Positions 10,296 through 18,470 of a DNA stretch of 64,000 bases are shown piece after piece. The notes beneath the pieces are model-generated. The model was not told the DNA's origin and ran no database searches. It saw only the letters and a program-made list of their open reading frames with translations. Numbering within the stretch: the stretch's first letter is position 1; each line of letters opens with the position of its first letter. The position numbers and the translations under genes were made by a program. Source of the stretch: Kushneria konosiri (GTDB taxonomy: Bacteria > Pseudomonadota > Gammaproteobacteria > Pseudomonadales > Halomonadaceae); the NCBI RefSeq assembly GCF_002155145.1, contig NZ_CP021323.1, forward strand, positions 2,852,001-2,916,000, given 5' to 3'.

Positions 10296-10354
10296 TGGCA
10301 GAACGGCTGGCATGAATGTTCGGGATTAAAGGATGGCAAGAACATGGCAACCAT

Positions 10355-10380
10355 AAAAAAGGCCCGGCAGATGCCGGGCC
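10355..10380 (-). terminator. Rho-independent terminator of cysJI
   Basis: Nine-base stem (10361-10369 with 10372-10380). On the minus strand it is followed by six T residues. It lies just after the cysI stop. Confidence 0.9.
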
Positions 10381-10403
10381 CTTAGGGTCTTTCAGGACGA
10401 TGA

Positions 10404-12146
10404 TCAGGCCGTATGGAAGTCCAGCCCGTTCTCGGTCGCCTTGATAATACCGACACGAACCACAAAGTCGCCGAAGCACTCGCCAGTCTCACGCTCTTTG
10501 GCGTAGCGATGGATCATCGGCGTCAGCTCTTCGAGAATGGTTTTCTCGTCGATGTTTTCACGATACATCTTGTTGAGCCGGGTGCCGGTGAAATCCCCAC
10601 CCAGATAAAGGTTATAGCGGCCGATGGCCTTGCCGACGAAGCCGATCTCAGCCATGAAAGGGCGACCACAACCATTGGGGCAGCCGGTCATGCGTACAAT
10701 GATCGGATCGTTTTCAAGCCCCGCGTCCTTCATGATGGCATCGAACTTGTCGAGCAGCGTGGGCAGATAACGCTCGCTTTCCGCCATGGCCAGACCACAG
10801 GTGGGGAAGGCCACACAGGCAATCGAGTGCTGACGAAGGGGGCTGACATCCTTGAGCATTCGATAGCGATCAATGATGCTGTCGATCTGCTCGCGAAGTT
10901 CAGGCTTCACGTTGGTGATGATCAGGTTCTGGTTGCAGCTCAGTACGATATCGCCGTCATGGATTCTGGCGATTTCGCGCATACCGCTCATGATCTGCAT
11001 GCCAGCGTGGATGGGGTTGTCATCGGCGTAGTCGCGGATACGACCGTTCTCGACGAAAAGCCCGAAGTGCCACTGGCCATCTTCACCCTGGTACCAGCCG
11101 AGAATATCGCCGGTAGTGGTAAATTCGAACGCACGCTCTTCACCCAGCGCGTAACCGAGATACTTCTCGAGCTCGGCTCTGAAGCCTTCGGTACCCATGG
11201 TATCCACGGTGTACTTGAGGCGGGCATGCTTGCGGTTTTTGCGATCACCGTTGTCGCGCTGTACAAGCATGACCTTTTCGGCAACATCAACGGTCTGGTC
11301 GACATCGCAATAACCGATAATCGAGCCACGACGCGGATAGGTGTCCGGCTCACCATGGGTGGATCCCATGCCGCCACCGACTGCCACGTTGAAACCCTTG
11401 AGCTCACCGTTTTCAACGATGGCAATAAAGGCCAGGTCATTGGTCAGCACGTCGGTTTCATTGTCCGGCGGAATTGCCAGGCCTATCTTGAACTTGCGCG
11501 GCAGATAGTGCTGCGTATAAAGCGGCTCGGTGACCTCTTCCGGACCGCCGGCGACACGCTCCTCACCGAGAAAGATCTCGTGATAGGCACGCGTGCGCGG
11601 TAGCAGATGATTGCTGATCTCGGCAGCAAGATCATAGACCTGTCGGTGAATCGCGGAGCGGTGAGGGTTGGCCGTTGAGGTCACGTTACGATTGACGTCG
11701 CCGCAGGCGGCGATGGTGTCGATCATGGCGTCGTTGACGGTTTTCAGGTGCGCGCGCAGGTTACTCTTGAACACGCCATGGTACTGAAAGGTCTGGCGTG
11801 TCGTGATGCGCAGCGTGCCATTGGCATAGTTGCGAGCCACCTCATCCAGCGTCAGCCACTGCTGACTGCTCATGCGGCCGCCGGCAATGCGAAGACGCAC
11901 CATAAAGGAGTAAAGCGGTTCCAGCTTTTTCTTGCGGCGCTGATCACGAACGTCGCGATCGTCCTGCATGTAAAAGCCATGGAACTTGGTCAGCTGGGTA
12001 TCGTCAGGGCTGACAGCGCCGGTGGCGTTGTCAGCCATGTCTTCCATCAACCGGCCACGGAGATAGTCGCTGTTGACCTTCAGGCTTTCGTTGGCGGCGT
12101 AGTCACCAAGCGATTCATCACGGAGTTTGGCAATAATATCGGTCAT
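10404..12146 (-). CDS. cysI: Sulfite reductase hemoprotein beta subunit (CysI)
   Basis: Carries the siroheme and [4Fe-4S] cluster where sulfite is reduced to sulfide with six electrons from CysJ, in assimilatory sulfate reduction. The 580-residue protein (E. coli 570) keeps both duplicated ferrite-reductase-like halves (TTRQTFQYHGVFKSNLR early, SCNQNLIITNV late). The cluster ligands are CVAFPTC near residue 440 and GCPNGC near 486. It begins 2 bp after the cysJ stop, so the two subunits are made from one message. No other cys reductive gene (cysH, cysG, cysDN) is in the window. Confidence 0.98.
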   Translation of the reverse strand: MTDIIAKLRDESLGDYAANESLKVNSDYLRGRLMEDMADNATGAVSPDDTQLTKFHGFYMQDDRDVRDQRRKKKLEPLYSFMVRLRIAGGRMSSQQWLTLDEVARNYANGTLRITTRQTFQYHGVFKSNLRAHLKTVNDAMIDTIAACGDVNRNVTSTANPHRSAIHRQVYDLAAEISNHLLPRTRAYHEIFLGEERVAGGPEEVTEPLYTQHYLPRKFKIGLAIPPDNETDVLTNDLAFIAIVENGELKGFNVAVGGGMGSTHGEPDTYPRRGSIIGYCDVDQTVDVAEKVMLVQRDNGDRKNRKHARLKYTVDTMGTEGFRAELEKYLGYALGEERAFEFTTTGDILGWYQGEDGQWHFGLFVENGRIRDYADDNPIHAGMQIMSGMREIARIHDGDIVLSCNQNLIITNVKPELREQIDSIIDRYRMLKDVSPLRQHSIACVAFPTCGLAMAESERYLPTLLDKFDAIMKDAGLENDPIIVRMTGCPNGCGRPFMAEIGFVGKAIGRYNLYLGGDFTGTRLNKMYRENIDEKTILEELTPMIHRYAKERETGECFGDFVVRVGIIKATENGLDFHTA

Positions 12147-12148
12147 TT

Positions 12149-13957
12149 TCAGTATACGTCCCGCTGGTAGCGTTTGGACTGCTGAAGATCGCGGATGTAC
12201 TGAGCGGCGGCGTCCTCATCAAGACCACCGTGCTCACGCGCAATATCCAGCAGCGCCTGATGGACATCGGCTGCCATGCGCTCGCCATCGCCACAGACAT
12301 AAAAATGGGCGCCACGCTCAAGCCAGGCGTAGAGTTCAGCCCCTTTTTCCCGCATGCGATCCTGCACATAGACCTTTTCGGCCTGGTCGCGTGAAAAGGC
12401 CACGTCCAGACGGGTCAGCAGGCCTTTCTCTCGCCAGTTCAGCCATTCTGCCTGATACAGGAAGTCGGTATGAAAATGCTGGTCGCCAAAGAAAAGCCAG
12501 TTGTCGCCTTCAGCGCCGGCATCATCACGCTCCTGCATGAAGGCGCGGAAGGGTGCCACACCCGTGCCCGGACCAACCATGATAATCGGCGTGTTGTTGT
12601 CGTGCGGCAGCTTGAAGTTCTTGTTGCGATCGACGTAGATCGGAATCTTGTCACCGGGTTCAACATGATCGGACAGGTAGCCGGTCGTCACGCCGTTACG
12701 GGCACGACCATGCGCTTCATAACGTACAACACCGACGGTCAAATGCACTTCATCGGGTTCGGCATTGTAGCTTGAGGCGATGGAGTAGAGTCGCGGCGGA
12801 AGTTTGCGCAGCGCCTGTGTAAAGGTGGCGGCATCCAGATTATCGACCGGGAACTGTTCGATGACATCAATGATGTGGCGGCCGTAGACCCACGCCTTGA
12901 ACTCTTCACGGGCTTCATCGCTCAGAATGCGACGCAGCTCGGCGTTATCGCTGAGCTCTGCCCATTTTTCGAGAAACGGACGGGTCAGGGTAGTGACTTC
13001 GAACTCGGCCAGCAGGGCATCGCGTACCTTGCTACCGGTGTCCAGTTCGGTGTCGTGACTGATTCTGAGCTTCTCGAGCAGTTCATCGACATAGGCCGGA
13101 TCGTTTTGTGGTACGACGCCCAGCGCATCCCCTGGCTCATAGACGAGACCTGAATCTTCCAGCGACAGCTCGATGTGACGGGTTTCCTTGCTCGAACCGT
13201 CATCGTTGAGCACCACCGTGTCGAGAATCTCGGCATAGAAGGGGTTTTTCTTCGACCACTGGCTTTCACCAGCCGAGGCGGCAGAAGAGCTCTGGTCAGC
13301 GGCTGCCGTGGTTGCCCCCGAGAGTTCTGCGTAGCGCGCAAGTACGGAGTCAATCCAGGTCTCAGCAGGCTCTTCATAGTCAACGTCGCAATCAATGCGA
13401 TCGTTGATCCGCTCAGCGCCCAGCTCTGCCAGTCGGGCGTCAAATTCCTTGCCCATCTGGCAGAACTGGTCATAGCTTGAATCACCCAGACCCAGCACCG
13501 CAAAGCGATGACCGTCAAGTTTGGGTGCCTTGCGGCCATTGATCAGCTCGTAAAAACCGATGGCGGTATCCGGCGGATCGCCTTCACCCTGGGTGCTGAC
13601 CACAACCACAAGATTGGTCGGATCCTTGAGATCCTTTTTGGTGGCGTCCGCCATGTCGAGCAGGCGAACATTAAAGCCTTGTGCCTTGGCGCGATCACGC
13701 GCCTGCTCGGCCACGCCTTCGGCGTTGCCGGTCTGGCTGCCATACAAAACGGTAATTTCGGGTAGTGCGGAGGCGGTCTGTGGTGCACCTGCAGGTGACG
13801 CAGCGCTCAGCTGGCCGCCGGACGCATTGAGTCCGGCGAGATACCCACTCAGCCAGGTCATCTGATCGCGATCCATGCCGCCCAGTACGTCATTGAGACG
13901 CTGGGCCTGGTCGCCATTCAGAGGACTGTTGGTGTCGAGCAGGGGGCCTTGTGACAT
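12149..13957 (-). CDS. cysJ: Sulfite reductase flavoprotein alpha subunit (CysJ)
   Basis: Takes electrons from NADPH through FAD and FMN to CysI. Start at ATG 13957, with GAGGA upstream (MSQGPLLD), gives 602 residues (E. coli 599); an in-frame upstream ATG at 14014 lacks this signal. Domains in order: helical N-terminus, flavodoxin domain from residue about 68 (LYGSQTGNAEG, VVVSTQGEGDPPD, LGLGDSSYDQFC), a linker rich in Ser/Ala (about 230-250), connecting and FAD domain (LPPRLYSIASS), and NADPH domain (MVGPGTGVAPFRAFMQER, ending RYQRDVY). The first gene of cysJI; an AT-rich control region lies upstream. Confidence 0.97.
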   Translation of the reverse strand: MSQGPLLDTNSPLNGDQAQRLNDVLGGMDRDQMTWLSGYLAGLNASGGQLSAASPAGAPQTASALPEITVLYGSQTGNAEGVAEQARDRAKAQGFNVRLLDMADATKKDLKDPTNLVVVVSTQGEGDPPDTAIGFYELINGRKAPKLDGHRFAVLGLGDSSYDQFCQMGKEFDARLAELGAERINDRIDCDVDYEEPAETWIDSVLARYAELSGATTAAADQSSSAASAGESQWSKKNPFYAEILDTVVLNDDGSSKETRHIELSLEDSGLVYEPGDALGVVPQNDPAYVDELLEKLRISHDTELDTGSKVRDALLAEFEVTTLTRPFLEKWAELSDNAELRRILSDEAREEFKAWVYGRHIIDVIEQFPVDNLDAATFTQALRKLPPRLYSIASSYNAEPDEVHLTVGVVRYEAHGRARNGVTTGYLSDHVEPGDKIPIYVDRNKNFKLPHDNNTPIIMVGPGTGVAPFRAFMQERDDAGAEGDNWLFFGDQHFHTDFLYQAEWLNWREKGLLTRLDVAFSRDQAEKVYVQDRMREKGAELYAWLERGAHFYVCGDGERMAADVHQALLDIAREHGGLDEDAAAQYIRDLQQSKRYQRDVY

Positions 13958-14009
13958 CGTGGATATCCTCATCTGTCCCCGTGGGAGGAAGGCGAATGCT
14001 AGCGACCTC

Positions 14010-14070
14010 CCCAATGAATTAAAAGGTATAAATTATAATGCTTTTATAATTTAAAGGAATTAAAAGGTAG
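14010..14070 (-). promoter_or_regulatory. AT-rich control region upstream of cysJ (inverted and direct repeats)
   Basis: This stretch is far more AT-rich than its surroundings. A 13-bp direct repeat GAATTAAAAGGTA occurs at 14016-14028 and 14057-14069, start to start 41 bp (about four helix turns). Between the copies lies a perfect inverted repeat, AAATTATAA (14030-14038) and TTATAATTT (14044-14052). On the minus strand it holds a consensus-like TATAAT. Sulfur genes in gammaproteobacteria are activated by CysB at AT-rich upstream sites, so a CysB or similar regulator site overlapping a promoter is the likely reading; the protein identity is inference. Confidence 0.5.
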
Positions 14071-14561
14071 GTCAGGGCTGCCAATATTCTGATCTGCTGC
14101 TTAATATCATGACATTCACGATAGCTTCGTATGCCCCGAAAGCTTTGCGGCATGCTCCGGAAGTGGCACCCGACCGGTGACGTCGGCCACAGCACGGGCG
14201 AATGTAGCACGCCTCTAGCCTTCGATATCAGGCCGTTGCGATCGAAATCCCATCGTGCGTGCAAATGATAAAAGCAGCGGAGTATACCTTTATCGGCAGA
14301 ACGGTTCGAACCTGTGTGCCGATTAGTGGAGAAACACCAGGAGGTAGAAGCCGAGATGCATGAAGGCTCAGGGTAGCACTCACGGTTTACTGCCTTTTAG
14401 CGTGAGAAGTCATGTCTGCATGGGCCATGGTGTGTCCAGTGATGCGATCACCATGGGGTCATAACCTGATGTATACGTCACCATGGCGTGTGCCTGCTAG
14501 GATAGCCTTTACTGCGTCATGGCACTGACGTCTCTCAATTCGATAAAACAGGAGTGCGAGA
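14071..14561. other. Intergenic region between cysJ control site and yegS
   Basis: About 490 bp with no credible gene; the few open frames lack start signals. It holds a concentric palindrome at 14292-14323 and three copies of CACCATGG (one inverted) at 14425-14486, both listed separately. A GGTTCGAACC sequence at 14303-14312 mimics a tRNA T-loop but no tRNA folds around it. Confidence 0.6.
14292..14323. promoter_or_regulatory. Concentric interrupted palindrome upstream of yegS
   Basis: Outer arms ATCGGCA (14292-14298) and TGCCGAT (14317-14323) and an inner palindrome GGTTCGAACC (14303-14312) share one centre at 14307.5, with 4-nt unpaired steps on each side. No T-run follows. It could be an operator for a dimeric regulator or an RNA hairpin in a yegS leader. 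Confidence 0.45.
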
Positions 14562-15464
14562 TTGAATTTCTGGCTGATTGTGAATGGCAAGGGGGTCGGG
14601 AATCCTGAGCTGCGTGAAGCAGTGGATCGCATTCGAAATGAGGGCGTGAATCTTTCGGTTCGGGTGACCTGGGAGCATGGCGACATTGCTCGCTTTCTCG
14701 ACGAGGCAGTGGATCAGCATCTTGATCGCATTATTGTCGCCGGCGGTGATGGAACGATTCATGAGGCGACCAATGCATTGATGGGCATCGAATCCTCGAA
14801 ACGCCCGGCACTCGGCATTATTCCCATGGGAACAGCAAACGACTTTGCGACTGCCACCGGCATTCCCAATCCACCGCTTGATGCGCTTTCTCTGGCGGTG
14901 CACGGGAATAAGCGTGCCATTGATGTCGGGCGCATCAACGATCTTTATTTTTTGAACATGGCCTCAGGTGGCTTTGGCGCCAAGGTCACCAGTGATACCC
15001 CTCCCGCCCTTAAAAAGCTGCTGGGAGGCGGTGCCTATTCGCTGGTGGGTGTGATGCAGGCCTGGCGTTTCGAGCCCTTTCGGTGTCATCTGCAGACCCG
15101 CGACGGCAACTATGAACGTGATCTGATCGTGCTGGCGATCGGCAACGGCCGGCAGGCCGGGGGCGGGCAGGAGCTGGCGCCGCGTGCGCTGCTCAACGAT
15201 GGCCTGCTGGATGTGCTGACCGTTGAATCCTTCTCCTTGAGCCGAGTGGGTAACGCCATTCAGGAGTTGCGGGAGTTGCCGACCAACGGAGAGCTTGTGC
15301 GCTATCACCAACTGACATCCATGGACTTTCAAAGCGAAACCCCATTGCCCATCAACCTTGATGGCGAATTTCATGAGTTCACCCAGGCAACAATAGAGGT
15401 TTGCCCGGGTGCGCTGTCGGTTATCCTTCCTGATGAATGTCAGCTCATTTATGAAGGACGATAG
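14562..15464 (+). CDS. yegS: YegS-family lipid kinase, TTG start
   Basis: Cytoplasmic, membrane-associated diacylglycerol-kinase-like enzyme; E. coli YegS phosphorylates phosphatidylglycerol in vitro. The 300-residue protein has the nucleotide-binding GGDGT at residues 61-65, PMGTANDFA near 90-98, and the C-terminal beta-sandwich (AIGNGRQAGGGQELAPRALLNDGLLDVL, then LPINLDGE). The start is TTG, supported by AGGAG seven bases upstream and by alignment of MNFWLIVNGKG with family N-termini. No ATG lies close by. The rare start codon suggests modest expression. It stands alone. Confidence 0.93.
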   Translation: MNFWLIVNGKGVGNPELREAVDRIRNEGVNLSVRVTWEHGDIARFLDEAVDQHLDRIIVAGGDGTIHEATNALMGIESSKRPALGIIPMGTANDFATATGIPNPPLDALSLAVHGNKRAIDVGRINDLYFLNMASGGFGAKVTSDTPPALKKLLGGGAYSLVGVMQAWRFEPFRCHLQTRDGNYERDLIVLAIGNGRQAGGGQELAPRALLNDGLLDVLTVESFSLSRVGNAIQELRELPTNGELVRYHQLTSMDFQSETPLPINLDGEFHEFTQATIEVCPGALSVILPDECQLIYEGR

Positions 15465-15768
15465 TCGTCCCTCCCATGAGCGTGACCGGGGTCAGCGATA
15501 GCTGCTTGCTGACTGACTGGTATTCAAGCTGAGTGTGACAAAATAACAACGGAATGGTCGTCAGGTTGCAGCTATAGATAGTAGATCTCCCGGTTTGGCT
15601 CACCTGGTATCAAAAGCCATGAACCCATGGGCCGATCGGTAAAATCTGCAGCAATAGAGAAACAGCCCGGATGTTTCCTGGATAGACGTTAATGCTGCCT
15701 CGAGGCTATATCGATGCAACGCAATGATGTTCTGAAATCGTTTATTTGAAGTGATCAGGGAGAGAGTC
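15465..15768. other. Intergenic region, nothing recognised
   Basis: A 304-bp stretch between yegS and the small lipoprotein. There is no strong terminator hairpin, RNA gene or coding frame. A weak GTCAGC/GCTGAC stem lies near 15493-15515. The lipoprotein promoter must lie here but I cannot place it with confidence. Confidence 0.5.
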
Positions 15769-16110
15769 ATGAAAGGGAAAGCAATCGCGGCCACAGGTCT
15801 GGCCTTCGCCATGATGTTTGGTCTGAGCGCCTGTGGGCAGGATGAGCCATCCGAAGAAGCCGCACAGCAGGCCAAAGAGGCCAGTCAAAACAGTCATTCA
15901 ATGGAAGGTGAAGATCTCAACACGGGCGCTGACGGGCAGGTCGGTGATGAGAGCAGCATGCAGGGCATGAATGAAGCGTCAGACGGCACAGAGAAGGGAA
16001 GCGACGAGAGCATCAGTACTCGTGAAGGCGGCACGGCTCATACCGCGACCAATGTGGATTCATCGGGTGCCATGACCCAGGCAGAAGAATCCAGAAATCT
16101 GGATAACTGA
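15769..16110 (+). CDS. Small acidic lipoprotein, unknown function
   Basis: Encodes 113 residues from ATG 15769, with GGGAGAG upstream; an in-frame ATG at 15751 lies six codons earlier. The signal peptide ends in a lipobox (GLSAC, Cys near residue 22). The rest is strongly acidic, low-complexity and hydrophilic (repeated Glu, Asp, Ser, Gly, Thr), likely disordered. Such acidic lipoproteins are common in halophilic gammaproteobacteria and have no assigned role. A terminator follows within 35 bp, so it is a single-gene unit. Confidence 0.75.
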   Translation: MKGKAIAATGLAFAMMFGLSACGQDEPSEEAAQQAKEASQNSHSMEGEDLNTGADGQVGDESSMQGMNEASDGTEKGSDESISTREGGTAHTATNVDSSGAMTQAEESRNLDN

Positions 16111-16143
16111 TTGATCGCCTTTCGATGCCGCGTTGATCGCGTA

Positions 16144-16176
16144 TAAAAAAGCCCGCGCCATGGCGCGGGCTTTTTG
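16144..16176. terminator. Bidirectional Rho-independent terminator
   Basis: A GCCCGCGCC/GGCGCGGGC stem around 16151-16170, flanked by A-run on the left and T-run on the right. It ends the lipoprotein transcript from the left and the cold-shock gene from the right. Confidence 0.9.
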
Positions 16177-16201
16177 CAAGACAAGCGTGCTGATGCGTTA
16201 A

Positions 16202-16408
16202 TCAGTCCACGGCCTTGATATTGGCGGCCTGAAGGCCTTTCTTGCCCTGAGTCACTTCAAAGGAGACCTTCTGGCCATCCTGAAGCGACTTGAAGCCTTC
16301 AGCCTGAATCTCGGAAAAGTGTGCGAAGAGATCGTCGCCACCGTCATCGGGAGAGATAAAGCCGTATCCCTTTGTGTCGTTAAACCATTTGACAGTACCG
16401 GTTGCCAT
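16202..16408 (-). CDS. CspA-family cold-shock RNA-binding protein
   Basis: A 68-residue single cold-shock domain. It has RNP1 KGYGFI (residues 13-18) and RNP2 LFAHF (27-31), and the family start [10 protein letters not shown] and end [11 protein letters not shown]. It binds single-stranded RNA/DNA and melts secondary structure. The start at 16408 has AAGGA nine bases upstream; a longer open frame to 16660 is leader sequence and not protein. A long 5' leader, as in other csp genes, is possible but not proven. Which Csp paralogue this is cannot be said. Confidence 0.96.
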   Translation of the reverse strand: MATGTVKWFNDTKGYGFISPDDGGDDLFAHFSEIQAEGFKSLQDGQKVSFEVTQGKKGLQAANIKAVD

Positions 16409-16626
16409 CTTTGATGTCCTTGCTTTATTTGCAGTGATACCGAGCCGCGGCCCGTTTATGCGTTGGGCTTCCAGAAGGGCAATGATCGAAGTATCCACCA
16501 GCGCCTGATCCGTGAAGCTACCTTTTGCAGCATGATTCAGATTCTGGAGAAAGGTCAAGTGTAATTTGCCAATCTTCAGGTGCATGCCATTATGGACTGG
16601 AATGATCAGTATCGGAGACAGGATTG

Positions 16627-17466
16627 ATGAACGTTCAGAACGTCGATTATCAGGATTCACAGGCTGCGCAACAGTTCACACAGTCACTGCGCGAAACCGG
16701 TTTTGGCGTCGTGCGTAACCATCCCGTACCCCAGGCGCTTGTCGAACGGATCTATGCCGGATGGTCGGCCTTTTTTGAGAGTCAGGACAAGGAGCAGTGG
16801 CGTTTCGACCCCAAAACGCATGCCGGCTTTTTTCCAGCGAGCATTTCCGAGACGGCAAAGGGGCACACGCAAAAGGATCTCAAGGAATATTTTCATATCT
16901 ACCCGGGGACCCGCGTACCCGATAGCCTGCAGGCCGATATCGACGAGTACTATCGTATTGCGCAGGAGGTGGCGACCACATTGCTGGGCTGGATTGAAGC
17001 CAACACGCCTGAAGATGTTTCCGGGCGTTTCAGTGAAGCGCTGTCCAGCATGATTCGCGACAGTCAGCAGACACTTTTGCGTGTGCTTTACTATCCGCCC
17101 CTTGAGGGGGACGAGAGCGAAGGTGCCGTTCGCGCCGGGGCTCATGAAGACATCAATCTGATTACCGTACTGCCGGCTTCCAACGAAGCAGGTCTTGAAG
17201 TCAAGGGGCGCGACGGTCAATGGCTGCCGGTGCCCTGCGACCCTGGTCAGCTGGTCATCAATGTGGGCGACATGCTTCAGGAGGCATCCAGCGGCTATTT
17301 TCCCTCCACCACGCATCGAGTGGTCAACCCGGAAGGTGCTTCACGCGGGCGAGCGCGTTTGTCTCTGCCGCTGTTTTTGCACCCGCGTCCGGAGGTAGTA
17401 CTCTCCAGCCGCTATAGTGCCGACGATTATCTCAAGGAAAGGCTGCGGGAGCTTGGCGTGTCATGA
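16627..17466 (+). CDS. Isopenicillin-N-synthase-like 2OG-Fe(II) oxygenase
   Basis: A 279-residue non-heme iron oxygenase. N-terminal DIOX_N region ([28 protein letters not shown]) is followed by the jelly-roll core. The iron ligands are visible as H173-x-D175 ([13 protein letters not shown]) and H230 (STTHRVVNP), and the 2-oxoglutarate-binding RxS motif is in RARLSLPLF. The family is broad (hydroxylation, desaturation, ring closure), so the substrate is unknown. ATG 16627 is preferred to the overlapping TTG at 16624. The stop overlaps the next gene's ATG (ATGA), coupling it to an acetyltransferase. Confidence 0.88.
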   Translation: MNVQNVDYQDSQAAQQFTQSLRETGFGVVRNHPVPQALVERIYAGWSAFFESQDKEQWRFDPKTHAGFFPASISETAKGHTQKDLKEYFHIYPGTRVPDSLQADIDEYYRIAQEVATTLLGWIEANTPEDVSGRFSEALSSMIRDSQQTLLRVLYYPPLEGDESEGAVRAGAHEDINLITVLPASNEAGLEVKGRDGQWLPVPCDPGQLVINVGDMLQEASSGYFPSTTHRVVNPEGASRGRARLSLPLFLHPRPEVVLSSRYSADDYLKERLRELGVS

Positions 17467-17930
17467 GTGCCGTTACTTCTCAGCTGCAGTGGCCGCTGGA
17501 CTGGCGACCCGGCAACCATACGGATGATCTGCGCTTTGCTCAGCAGCTGGTAGAGGAGACCATGTCTCCCTACTGGCAGAAGCGGCGTATGGTGTTCAGT
17601 CGTCAGCTGTTCAGGGATCAATGGGTGCGGCTGGAGACGGCGATTGTCATGCGTGATGATCGAAAGGCCGGGTTGATTGCATGGGACGTAATGGAAGGTA
17701 TTCATCACCTTCGCGAGCTTCATATGGCAGCACCATGGCGAGGGCAGGGGATCGGCTCGCAGGTACTGGCCAACTGGATCGCTCGTCAGGAAGCGCTGGG
17801 TGCCAGAAAGATGCGCCTCAAGGTATTTGCCGAAAACCCGGCACGTCGGCTTTATGAGCGCATGGGGTTTCAACCCATGAAAAATGCGAGTGATATTTCA
17901 GGGCTTTTGAACATGGAGCGGCGTACGTGA
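17463..17930 (+). CDS. GNAT-family N-acetyltransferase
   Basis: A 155-residue acyltransferase. The acetyl-CoA pyrophosphate loop is WRGQGIGSQVL (about residues 92-102), with the typical following helix and the NPARRLYERMGF segment near the C-terminus. The acceptor is unknown. It overlaps the upstream oxygenase by 4 nt, so the two are made together; they may act on one metabolite or modified amino acid, which is inference. Confidence 0.85.
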   Translation: MSAVTSQLQWPLDWRPGNHTDDLRFAQQLVEETMSPYWQKRRMVFSRQLFRDQWVRLETAIVMRDDRKAGLIAWDVMEGIHHLRELHMAAPWRGQGIGSQVLANWIARQEALGARKMRLKVFAENPARRLYERMGFQPMKNASDISGLLNMERRT

Positions 17931-18018
17931 CAGGGTGCTGTCGCACCATCCGGCATTGACTGTTTGATGATCTGCCACCATATCGTGTGCAGTCTTAAAC
18001 TTCTCGAAAGGCAATGCC

Positions 18019-18450
18019 ATGTCCGTATCCGAAAGCGCAACACCTCCGACTCATGCCACACAGGGCACCCACAACATGTTGATGGGTTATCTGCTGTGGC
18101 TTTTCGGGTTCACCGGTGCCCACCGATTTTATTACGGCAAGCCGATTACGGGGACGATCTGGTTTTTTACCTTCGGTCTTTTCCTGATCGGCTGGATTGT
18201 CGATCTCTTTTTAATTCCTCTCATGGACCGTCAGGCCGATCTTCGTTTTCAGCGCGGCAGCAGAAGTTATACCGTTACCTGGATACTGCTGACGTTTCTT
18301 GGCGTACTCGGTATCCATCGCATGTACATGGGCAAGTGGATCACGGGCGTCATTTATCTGCTGACAGGCGGTCTTTTCCTGCTGGGTGTGCTCTATGATT
18401 TCTGGACGCTCAATGATCAGCTGTCGATCAAGCATCAACGCGAGCGCTAG
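18019..18450 (+). CDS. TM2-domain membrane protein with two TM2 units
   Basis: A 143-residue inner-membrane protein carrying the TM2 pattern twice: LLWLFGFTGAHRFYYGKPITG with its second helix, then LLTFLGVLGIHRMYMGKWITG with its second helix. Four membrane segments result. Each unit keeps the G-x-HR-x-Y-x-G-K core. The function of bacterial TM2 proteins is not known. AAAGG precedes the ATG. It lies 20 bp ahead of the CDF transporter gene, so the two probably form one unit. Confidence 0.85.
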   Translation: MSVSESATPPTHATQGTHNMLMGYLLWLFGFTGAHRFYYGKPITGTIWFFTFGLFLIGWIVDLFLIPLMDRQADLRFQRGSRSYTVTWILLTFLGVLGIHRMYMGKWITGVIYLLTGGLFLLGVLYDFWTLNDQLSIKHQRER

Positions 18451-18470
18451 TCTCCAGTCAAGGAATATGC

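Noticed and set aside
10413-11603. 396-residue plus-strand open frame
   Set aside because: It lies wholly antisense to cysI, whose protein is unmistakable; it has no recognisable motif and is a by-product of codon bias.
14295-14325. Possible tRNA because of a GGTTCGAACC T-loop-like sequence
   Set aside because: No 5-bp T stem, anticodon arm or acceptor stem can be built around it; it is better explained as the centre of a palindrome.
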